From the NCBI GenBank assembly GCA_964457945.1, contig CAYWFX010000011.1:1-64000 (forward strand): 64,000 nt of DNA, given 5' to 3'. The stretch is from PHAA01 sp964457945 (GTDB lineage Bacteria; Bacillota; Syntrophomonadia; Syntrophomonadales; Syntrophomonadaceae). The notes under the pieces were generated by a model, which was not told the DNA's origin, ran no database searches, and saw only the letters and a list, made by a program, of their open reading frames with translations. The position numbers were made by a program, and so were the translations under genes. Of this stretch, positions 52,689 through 59,791 are shown piece by piece. Position 1 is the stretch's first letter. Each line of letters opens with the position of its first letter.

Positions 52689-55268
52689 TTATGGCTCCAC
52701 CCGCAGGGTACTGCCGGCAGGCCAGGTAGGGACTTCCGAATCGGCAACAATGGTGCGTTTGGTAAGGGTGGGACCATCGGTGCTCCACTTACCCAGAGTA
52801 TTGCCCGCTTCCACCTTAAATGTATATTCTGTGTCTGCGGTCAGGCCAGTTATGCTGTAGCTGCTGGCTGTTCCTGGCAGCGTAGTGATTTCAACCCCGC
52901 CCTGGTAAATCTTGTATCCGGTTATGCCATTATTGTCGCTCGCTCCGCTCCAATTCAAGGTCAGGCCAGTCGGCCCAATATTAGTGGCGGTTAAAGTGCC
53001 AGTCCACAAAGGAACCTGGGGAGCTTGAAGCAACAGATCACTGCTGAGCTTGGCTACAAATCCTTTGCTAGAGTTAGCGGCTAGCGTTTCATCAAACGCT
53101 CCCGAGGTAACTGGGAAGTCGGTTGAGCTGGTATTTCCGGCAACATATACATTGCCGGCAGAATCCAGGGACATGGCTTTGGGCCAATCTCCGCTCGCTC
53201 CACTACCGCCCAGGAATGTGCTGACTAGCAATGGGCCGGTAAGATCAGCTTTCAGTTTGGTAATAAACCCCTCTTCAATATCAAATAGGCTGTCAAAGGC
53301 CCCTTCCGTAATCGGATAATTTGTTGAGAGGGTATCCCCGGCAACGATTACATTACCCAGACTGTCTATAGCTATACTTCGCCCCCTATCCTGCCCACTA
53401 TCACCCAGAAAGGTGGCAGCCAGGGGCTCCGTGTCCTTCTCGCTCCCCAGCCCGTTACCCGCCAGTCCGTTGGTGAGCTTCATAATAAAAACGTCAATAC
53501 CCGCTGAAAATGACCTATCGTATACACCAGCAGTGGTCTTTAGATACATCCCGGTTGATCCGGTAATGTATAAGTTCTTTTCGCTGGTGTTGTCCAAACA
53601 CATCGCGAAGGGGGAAACGCCTCGTCCGAGAAAGGTGGATGCCAGGGGATAGCCGCCGCTTCCGCTAAGCTCGTTGTTAAGCTTGGCTACAAACCCTTCG
53701 GAAAATGTACCGCTAGTGCTTGTCCATGCTGTACGGAAGGCTCCCGCTGTCCTTGGAAAGCCAAGCGGAGGCAATGCCGTCTTTAAGGTGGAGGAATACT
53801 TAGTAGTACCGCCGATGAAGACATTTCCGGACGGATCAGTCGGGTCAATGTAAATACAGTTAACATAGTCACTCTCTTTCCCCCCAACAAGGGTTGACCT
53901 GAAATCGGATGCGGACAGGTCGGGGTTAAAACGTGAGACAAAACCTTCAGCTAAAGCTGTGCCAAAAACAGTATCCAGCGCTCCGGTGCTGGTGGGAAAG
54001 TTGGCCGACCCGGTGTTCCCGGCTACAAATACATGGCCCGAGGAGTCCAGGGTAAGGTCAGTAGGAGTGTCATCCTTGCCTCCGCCCAGATAAGTCGAGG
54101 CCAGGATATCTGACAAGTCGCTATTCAGTTTGGAAACAAAAATGTCCGGACAATCGCCGGTCGTGATCGAACTCTGGTAGGCTCCTGATTTTATTCCCGG
54201 GAAGTCATTTGATATAGTACTGCCGGTAACATAGAGATTGCCAATAGAATCTACTGCCAAAGCTAGCGATCCATCAAATTCAGTGCTGCTGCCCCCCAAG
54301 TAGGTGGAAGCCAAAAGCGGACCGGTAAGGTTGCTCTTTAACTTGGAAATGAACACATCATTATTACTACTGTCTCCCGTACTGTCAATGGCTCCATCAA
54401 CCAGCGGAAAGTCCAGCGCATTTGTTATTCCTCCAACGAAAATATTGCCGCTGGAATCGATAACCATGTCAGATAAAGTATTAGAACCAGTGCCGCCTAA
54501 GAAGGTGGCAGCCAAGAGGGGGTCAATGACCAGAGTGTAAGCACGGTCGTAGTCACCTACTGCAAAACCGTAGCCTTCACCCTTCAATTCGTATGCGACT
54601 GCTACGTTCACCCGCTCGCCGTTTAACTCCTGGTAAGCTACCGGAGCGGTCATTTTGACCATGCCCATACCGGTGGCTATTTCCAGCTCGCCCTGAGCAT
54701 TGATGGTGAGCCCATCCGCCCCCGTTACTTCAAGCAATATGGAAGCAGGGTCGCCGCCAGGGGCAACGGTGAATATTTTCTCCATGTTATTTCCATATGC
54801 GCGAAGATTTACACTTATGCGGTCGTAGATCTCGCCCAGAGCCACTTCATCGAAGGTCGGCAAGCCGCTCTTCCACTGGCTGTGGTCGCTGCCTATAAAG
54901 CTGTTCACCTTGGTAGCAGAGGTTTTTTCTCCCACTGGAACTATACGCGATGACCCCACGAACGCCTCGCTTACTGCCCAGCTTTGGCCCTCTTCGCCCT
55001 TTAATGCATATGTAATGCCTTCATCGGTAACAAACACATTCCCGGCAAAGGTTTGGGCATAAAACTTAACCTGCTCATCCCTGATCTGCCCCTCGTTTTG
55101 CACAAAAGGAACCTGCAGGGAAGTCAGGGTTGCTTTCAATTTGCTATCCATAGCCGTTCTTGGCAGAACCGTTTCCCCCGCCAGGACGGGCTGAGCTAAG
55201 AATTCGCTAAAACAAAAAACCATTATAGTCAAGCATGTCAAAAATATAACTTTAGAATAAAGCTTCAA
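52689..55268 (-). CDS. Secreted SBBP beta-propeller protein with fn3 domain
   Basis: The 859-residue protein has a signal peptide (LTCLTIMVFCFSEFL), a conserved N-terminal domain (about 40-250), then about eight SBBP repeats. These repeats follow the pattern LAATFLGG-x-D-x-IDSSGNIFVGG-x-T-x-DFP, and form a beta propeller. One fn3 domain follows. The chain ends abruptly at EVPTWPAGSTLRVEP, which in its neighbours is the start of another fn3 domain. The C-terminus thus looks truncated by an early TAA. No wall-anchor is visible. Such proteins are found in surface loci of Clostridia; binding partners are unknown. Confidence 0.8.
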   Translation of the reverse strand: MKLYSKVIFLTCLTIMVFCFSEFLAQPVLAGETVLPRTAMDSKLKATLTSLQVPFVQNEGQIRDEQVKFYAQTFAGNVFVTDEGITYALKGEEGQSWAVSEAFVGSSRIVPVGEKTSATKVNSFIGSDHSQWKSGLPTFDEVALGEIYDRISVNLRAYGNNMEKIFTVAPGGDPASILLEVTGADGLTINAQGELEIATGMGMVKMTAPVAYQELNGERVNVAVAYELKGEGYGFAVGDYDRAYTLVIDPLLAATFLGGTGSNTLSDMVIDSSGNIFVGGITNALDFPLVDGAIDSTGDSSNNDVFISKLKSNLTGPLLASTYLGGSSTEFDGSLALAVDSIGNLYVTGSTISNDFPGIKSGAYQSSITTGDCPDIFVSKLNSDLSDILASTYLGGGKDDTPTDLTLDSSGHVFVAGNTGSANFPTSTGALDTVFGTALAEGFVSRFNPDLSASDFRSTLVGGKESDYVNCIYIDPTDPSGNVFIGGTTKYSSTLKTALPPLGFPRTAGAFRTAWTSTSGTFSEGFVAKLNNELSGSGGYPLASTFLGRGVSPFAMCLDNTSEKNLYITGSTGMYLKTTAGVYDRSFSAGIDVFIMKLTNGLAGNGLGSEKDTEPLAATFLGDSGQDRGRSIAIDSLGNVIVAGDTLSTNYPITEGAFDSLFDIEEGFITKLKADLTGPLLVSTFLGGSGASGDWPKAMSLDSAGNVYVAGNTSSTDFPVTSGAFDETLAANSSKGFVAKLSSDLLLQAPQVPLWTGTLTATNIGPTGLTLNWSGASDNNGITGYKIYQGGVEITTLPGTASSYSITGLTADTEYTFKVEAGNTLGKWSTDGPTLTKRTIVADSEVPTWPAGSTLRVEP

Positions 55269-55384
55269 ACATTTACACCTCCCAAATAATCAATAAAAAT
55301 CGACTGCGGGAAAAACAATCGGGTCCTTACTTTTTCCGAAATTAGCCGTCATGTATATAAGCAAGTCAGGTATTTTTTTGGATT

Positions 55385-55419
55385 TTGGTATTTCCGCAGG
55401 GTTACTGCGGAAATACCAA
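55385..55419 (-). repeat. Perfect hairpin after the 396-aa surface protein gene
   Basis: TTGGTATTTCCGCAG and CTGCGGAAATACCAA pair over 15 bp with a 5-base loop. No T run follows on the minus strand, so termination is uncertain. It could instead protect the mRNA end or allow partial read-through. Confidence 0.6.
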
Positions 55420-55435
55420 TCTATATCATTTCATT

Positions 55436-56626
55436 CTAATTAGGAGTACCCTGCCCAGCTAGGGAGAAGCCGCCTTCGCCATAGCTATTCACCGGCGTAA
55501 TACGCACATAGTAAAGCTGGCTCGGAGTCAGGCCGGTTATTGTGTAGCTGGTGCTGCTTACAACACTGCTGTTAGCCTTGACAAAATTCCAGTACTTGTC
55601 GGTGGAATAATAAACGTTATAGTTGCTGGCAATAGGATCAGTAGTCCCGGCACTCCAGGACACATCCAGGTAACCGGCCTGGCTGCCGGTCGCAACTGTT
55701 GGTGCAGTTGTCAGCTTGCCGGGTACATCGCCGGTGGTGGTGGTAAACTCGAAGGTGGCGCCGTTATATGTTTGAGCTCCGATTGTAAACGAGGGTACGG
55801 TCAGCCGATATTGACCGGAACTGAGGTTGTAGCAAACGTTGTCATCGGTATTGGCGGTCAGGGGATAGAAGAAATATGTCCGCGCAGTGTTATAGTGCGG
55901 GGTATAACACTCCGCTCCCGGCTCTTCGGTTCCATCAATGGTATCATCCATGATCACATCTGCCCAGTCCGAGCCGTCCCACTTTTGAAGTGCCATCCCT
56001 GCCAGGATATCATCAGCATCAGTAGTGCTGGCTACTGGCCGGTCTATAGTAAAGCCGATATTGCCTTCCCAGGGGACCCCGCCGTTGATATTCATGGGGC
56101 GCCTGGTTACTGTAATATCTCCGGTAGGGGTAGCAGCACTCTTAAATTCAAACTCAACGTCATGTTTCGTGTAATAACTTCCTATGTTACTGCCGTTATT
56201 TGAATAGAGGGTGTTACCGATAGTAACTTCGTAAAGGGCGTCAGAATCAAAGTTATTTGTAGTATCCAGCGTTATCCTGGTTCCTTGGGTGAGGCCGGAA
56301 TCACCAATCCCGCTGCCACTGCCCCGGGTTAAAGTCGATATGGGTACATTGGAACTGTCAGATACTTTTGTAATCTTGAACTGTTCTTTGACCGGATTAT
56401 TGCCCGAACTCGGAGTTCCTTTATCCAGATATACATATATGGTATTACTATCCACATACTGATACCCGCAATAATTCAACGCCTTGTTGCCAGTGCTGTT
56501 TCCATCACCATTGGTGTTTAGCGCCAGGGCTGGCATCGCTAACATCGTCATTATTAGCCCGAGCGTCACCAGCAGGGTAGTAATTTTAGATCTTTTAGTA
56601 AAAAATCCACCTTGTAACATAGCCAA
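55436..56626 (-). CDS. Secreted Ig-like/fn3 protein, first gene after riboswitch E
   Basis: The 396-residue protein has a signal peptide (about 13-35, ending ALA) and two Ig-like domains (LNYCGYQYVDSNTIYVYLDK; VPWEGNIGFTIDRPV) that parallel the N-terminus of the 849-residue protein. One fn3 domain ends it (GYLDVSWSAGTTDPI to NSYGEGGFSLAGQ). There is no SLH domain. The long Moco-type leader E is 585 bases upstream of the start codon, with no other gene between. It may be the first of a surface-protein series reading through to 46597. Ligand unknown. Confidence 0.75.
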   Translation of the reverse strand: MAMLQGGFFTKRSKITTLLVTLGLIMTMLAMPALALNTNGDGNSTGNKALNYCGYQYVDSNTIYVYLDKGTPSSGNNPVKEQFKITKVSDSSNVPISTLTRGSGSGIGDSGLTQGTRITLDTTNNFDSDALYEVTIGNTLYSNNGSNIGSYYTKHDVEFEFKSAATPTGDITVTRRPMNINGGVPWEGNIGFTIDRPVASTTDADDILAGMALQKWDGSDWADVIMDDTIDGTEEPGAECYTPHYNTARTYFFYPLTANTDDNVCYNLSSGQYRLTVPSFTIGAQTYNGATFEFTTTTGDVPGKLTTAPTVATGSQAGYLDVSWSAGTTDPIASNYNVYYSTDKYWNFVKANSSVVSSTSYTITGLTPSQLYYVRITPVNSYGEGGFSLAGQGTPN

Positions 56627-57210
56627 TTCCTCCTTATAATTTAAATCATCTCAATGTGCTTATTAAGCATTGGCAGAATAATTATTACTGCGCTTAGATA
56701 AGCTTCTATCCTTTCCGCACCGAGGGGGTTAACCTTTTCCACACCCCACAGATTTATCCGCTTAATACACAATCCCAATCTTTTTATTAATATGAACTAT
56801 AATCTACCACCTCTCTGTTGATTTTTTAGACAAAAGTTCCTCATAAATGGAGCGGCAACGCAGAAAGCATACAATTTGGTTTTTATTACTGATACCTCCT
56901 TTCTAATTGGGATGTACAACCATCACTAGAACATTGATCTCTAATTACATTGCCGTTTGGCAAAGGCATTCAAATAAGGTGTTTGCTTTAGTTGATAATC
57001 CGGTATATTCCTAACCCAATCTTTACCTGGTTTTACGACCAGCTTCAGACTGCGCCAATAACGTATACTCACACCTCTCATGTGGTATGTTTAAGAAGCA
57101 AAATTGTCCGGGCCTAGATATGATTCTGTCACTCAGAAAAATTAAACTCCCACCATAGAAAGCACAGCCAGACACAGGTAACCATATTTATAGTTACCTC
57201 CACCAAACCA
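56627..57210. other. Long 5' leader region between riboswitch E and the 396-aa gene
   Basis: No gene is visible in about 580 bases. On the minus strand, 56712-56757 reads TGTGGAAAAGG, CCCCCTCGGTGCGGAAAGGATA, of which the last part resembles the 3' half of the Moco-type leader. It may be a broken second copy. The stretch near 56627-56640 holds the ribosome site AAGGAGGAATT. Confidence 0.4.
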
Positions 57211-57362
57211 ACAAAAAAGGCGAGCCGCGAAAAGCAGACTCACCCCAATACTTGGTCGAATTTGGGTTCTCCTTTCCACAATGGGAGGCGTATCCGTTTC
57301 CAGATACACCCTACAGGCCTGAAAACCCTGGTTTTCACGTTAGGTTGACAGACTCGGAGCAT
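57211..57362 (-). promoter_or_regulatory. Moco-type riboswitch E with terminator, upstream of surface proteins
   Basis: On the minus strand: CTCCGAGTC, AACCTAACGTGAAAACC, CAGGCCTGTAGGG, CTGGAAACGGATACG, CCTCCC-N5-GGAAAGGAGAA. Then comes GGTGAGTC / GGCTCGCC around TGCTTTTCGC with a T run (57212-57245). It is almost the same as leader D. No Spo0A-type block precedes it. The next gene in its direction is the secreted 396-residue protein. Confidence 0.75.
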
Positions 57363-57579
57363 ATACAATTAGTTATTGTTGGAGAACCATCCCCTTGACA
57401 CCCTCATCATTTCATCAATAAATTTCTTATGGGCATATAAGTTATATGTCTTTAGGCATTTTATATTTAAATACTAACATATTTTGATAAATTTTTACAT
57501 AAAATATATATTATTTTTCTTTGTCCTTTTTATTGTTTTTTTGTCATATTTTGTCGTTGGTTTCAATGGTCGTCCGGAC

Positions 57580-57617
57580 TGACAAGTATTGTATATTGTC
57601 AATAATCATGGCATAAT
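57580..57617 (+). promoter_or_regulatory. Promoter and possible self-operator of the XRE-Big_5 regulator
   Basis: TTGTAT (57589-57594), a 17-base spacer and CATAAT (57612-57617) form a promoter. TGACAA (57580-57585) and TTGTCA (57596-57601) form a perfect inverted repeat with a 10-base gap covering the -35. Additional TTGTC half-sites occur at 57541 and 57551. Confidence 0.5.
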
Positions 57618-57641
57618 CCTTATTAGAGAGGTGGTCAATTT

Positions 57642-58760
57642 ATGGACTTTGGGAGCCGCTTGAAACAGATTAGGGAAGGTCGGATGCTTTCAACATCTAA
57701 ATTGTCTAAACAATCCGATCTTAGCCAGTCGTTTATCTGGAGAATTGAATCGGGAGAAAAGCAGCCGACCCTCGGGACCTTGAGGAAACTATCCCAGGGG
57801 CTGGGGATGAGTTTAGGCGAGTTGCTCGGTGAAGAGTTGTTGAGTGAACCCCAATCGTCAAAAATCAACCGCATCATCAGCAATATGCGAAAAATGCCGA
57901 CCGAACAGGTGGATGCGCTTGATCTGTTCGTTGCCTCGCTAACCAATGGATCCGCGTCTGGTGACCACCTGTTAGCCCTGCAGGCGATTAACCTTACCAG
58001 CTCTGAACCGGATGATTTTGAAATTGAGCTGGTCTTTTCCGTCAATGTTTCCGCGGTTATGGATCACAAAATCCCGGATGGCATAAATAGGAATATGGAT
58101 TGCTTTCATCTGTTTGACGACGGGATGAAGGAATTGCCTATCGAGGTCATACCCGGAAATAAAAGAATGCATGGGAAAAAAGCCGGAAAGACATTTTTTA
58201 TTAGACCCCTGTCCCGGCTTACTGATGGCCGAACCTATAAGATTTTCATATCCAAATTCCTGCAGGCCAATAACTACAGGTATCTGAAGGAAAACCACAC
58301 AATTCTGTTTTCAACGCATGAAATTATGGACATCACGCCCTTTAACCAGGAACTGTGCAGTTCTTATTTTTCATTGGCACTAAGCGGCAGCAATATCGCG
58401 TCCGGCGAACAAAATGTTGCAGTTAATACGGATATCAAGCTGACATTTTCCAACAACGTCATTACAAACGCGGTGCGGAACCACAATCTGCAGTGCTTCT
58501 CTCTGGAAAGCAGCAAGAAGCAACCCGTCGAGATAGATGTTATTATGGCTGAACCGAATGATAGTTCTGAGCAGAAAAAGGATATCATCATCCATCCCAG
58601 GCACGACTTACACAGCAATACGGTCTATGTCTTGACCATTTCCGAAAGCCTTCAGAGCAGCAATCAAAAGCTGCTGGGAACCGACCAGGTTATCACCTTC
58701 ACCACTAGCGCGGCAAACATCACCAGTACCAATGAACAAGCCGGCTTATCGATTGCGTAG
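57642..58760 (+). CDS. XRE-type transcription regulator with two Big_5 Ig-like domains
   Basis: The 372-residue protein starts with a helix-turn-helix domain (about 4-65): GSRLKQIREGRMLSTSKLSK, QSFIWRIESGEKQPTLGTL. A linker follows, then two SbsA-type Ig-like domains (about 118-228 and 255-357), each with the signature N-x-x-C-F (NMDCF, Cys154; NLQCF, Cys285). The second domain closely matches the surface proteins in the order SGEQNVAVNTDIKLTFSNNV, CFSL, VEIDVIMAEP, LHSNTVYVLTISESLQSSNQ. No signal or membrane segment exists, so an extracellular-type domain is used inside the cell, presumably as sensor. AGAGAGGTGG precedes the ATG. It is the only plus-strand gene of the locus. Confidence 0.85.
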   Translation: MDFGSRLKQIREGRMLSTSKLSKQSDLSQSFIWRIESGEKQPTLGTLRKLSQGLGMSLGELLGEELLSEPQSSKINRIISNMRKMPTEQVDALDLFVASLTNGSASGDHLLALQAINLTSSEPDDFEIELVFSVNVSAVMDHKIPDGINRNMDCFHLFDDGMKELPIEVIPGNKRMHGKKAGKTFFIRPLSRLTDGRTYKIFISKFLQANNYRYLKENHTILFSTHEIMDITPFNQELCSSYFSLALSGSNIASGEQNVAVNTDIKLTFSNNVITNAVRNHNLQCFSLESSKKQPVEIDVIMAEPNDSSEQKKDIIIHPRHDLHSNTVYVLTISESLQSSNQKLLGTDQVITFTTSAANITSTNEQAGLSIA

Positions 58761-58776
58761 ATGGAGCCTTCCAAGG

Positions 58777-58817
58777 CCATAATCACCAGTTCATGCTTGA
58801 AATACAGATGGGCAGTA
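58777..58817 (-). repeat. 41-bp shard of the importer 3 ATPase gene
   Basis: It matches 42342-42382 with two mismatches. It lies between the ends of the regulator gene and the Big_5 gene. It encodes nothing now and marks a deleted ATPase copy. Confidence 0.8.
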
Positions 58818-58833
58818 ATTCACTCCTGGCTTT

Positions 58834-59652
58834 CTATTTCTTGTTTCTTTTTCTAGAATAACTATAACCCACACCTGCTATTAATAATAATCCAATAGCC
58901 AGTGCATAACCCCGGTTAGAAACCTTTTTGGTTTTTACCGGTTCAGTAGCAAGCGATTTGTCTTCGGTCGGACTTTTCTTTTCCTCTGATAGCTGAGTTT
59001 TATCTTCAGCTGCTTGAACTTTCCCCTCTGCTGTTTGAGTTTTTTCTGCTGCCGGTTGGATTGACTCACTATTTACTGTAGCAGTGCTTTCTGTTGGGGT
59101 TGAAGTCGGTTTGTTAGCACCGGCCTGATCCTTCCCGGTGTCAATGACGGGCGCCGGTTCCACTGGTTTTGCAGCAACACCTGCTGTGACAAAGTTAACC
59201 GTTACCTCGTGGCCCAGACTAGTGCCGTTTTTCGCCTGCAACTGGGGTGATACTTTCACTACATAAGCCGTTGCCGGTTGTAGTCTTTGTAAAGGTTTGA
59301 CCGAGATATCTCTTCTTTTTTCAAATCCTTCAGTAGTCTGGTCATCAGCCATAATAACTTCAATAGGTACCTTGCTGCCATCTGAAGCTATCAGCGAAAA
59401 ACAGGTTTTATTAGCATCCCTAATTCCCAAGAAAATAACATTTTTATTAAACGTAAGCTTGATATCTCCCGTCAGAGGGACGTCCTTCTGGCCGTTAGAT
59501 GGAATGGATGAATCCAGACCTAAAGGGACACCCTGACCCCCGCCGCTTCCATCACCCGCAGCCAGCACTGGTACTGCCATTAAAATACAGCTCAGCGCCA
59601 GCAATACAAAAATTGATAATATCCTTGCTTTTTGACCCAATGCTTTGTTCAT
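58834..59652 (-). CDS. Membrane-anchored SbsA-type Ig-like (Big_5) protein, second copy
   Basis: I start at MNKALGQKARIL (ATG at 59652), 8 bases after GGAGG; a GTG two codons earlier is too close. The 272-residue protein is a paralogue of the protein at 45561-46460: signal peptide, one Big_5 domain with NKTCFSLIASDG and PIEVIMADDQTTEGFEKRRD. It then has a Glu/Lys/Thr-rich stalk and a C-terminal anchor (YALAIGLLLIAGVGYSY) with a basic tail. There is no LPXTG motif. The domain sequence is almost unchanged between the two copies while the stalks differ, which argues for selection on the domain. Confidence 0.78.
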   Translation of the reverse strand: MNKALGQKARILSIFVLLALSCILMAVPVLAAGDGSGGGQGVPLGLDSSIPSNGQKDVPLTGDIKLTFNKNVIFLGIRDANKTCFSLIASDGSKVPIEVIMADDQTTEGFEKRRDISVKPLQRLQPATAYVVKVSPQLQAKNGTSLGHEVTVNFVTAGVAAKPVEPAPVIDTGKDQAGANKPTSTPTESTATVNSESIQPAAEKTQTAEGKVQAAEDKTQLSEEKKSPTEDKSLATEPVKTKKVSNRGYALAIGLLLIAGVGYSYSRKRNKK

Positions 59653-59751
59653 AACCACTGCCTCCTTGGAAATATATTATGGCTTTTACCAAGTTCAATC
59701 ATACTTCTAAACCATATGGAACTGAAGTAGCAAATTCTACTATAATCTAAA

Positions 59752-59783
59752 GGTGACAGGAGAATCGTCCTCCTCCTGCCACC
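59752..59783 (-). terminator. Terminator after the 879-aa SLH protein gene
   Basis: GGTGACAGGAG (59752-59762) pairs with CTCCTGCCACC (59773-59783); the minus strand continues TTTAGATTATAG. Confidence 0.7.
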
Positions 59784-59791
59784 AGCTTCGG

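Noticed and set aside
45561..59652. Sortase substrates (LPXTG) for the two anchored Big_5 proteins
   Set aside because: The C-terminal anchors have a hydrophobic segment and basic tail but no LPXTG-like motif at the proper place (LPASA occurs only in the stalk of one). No sortase gene is present.
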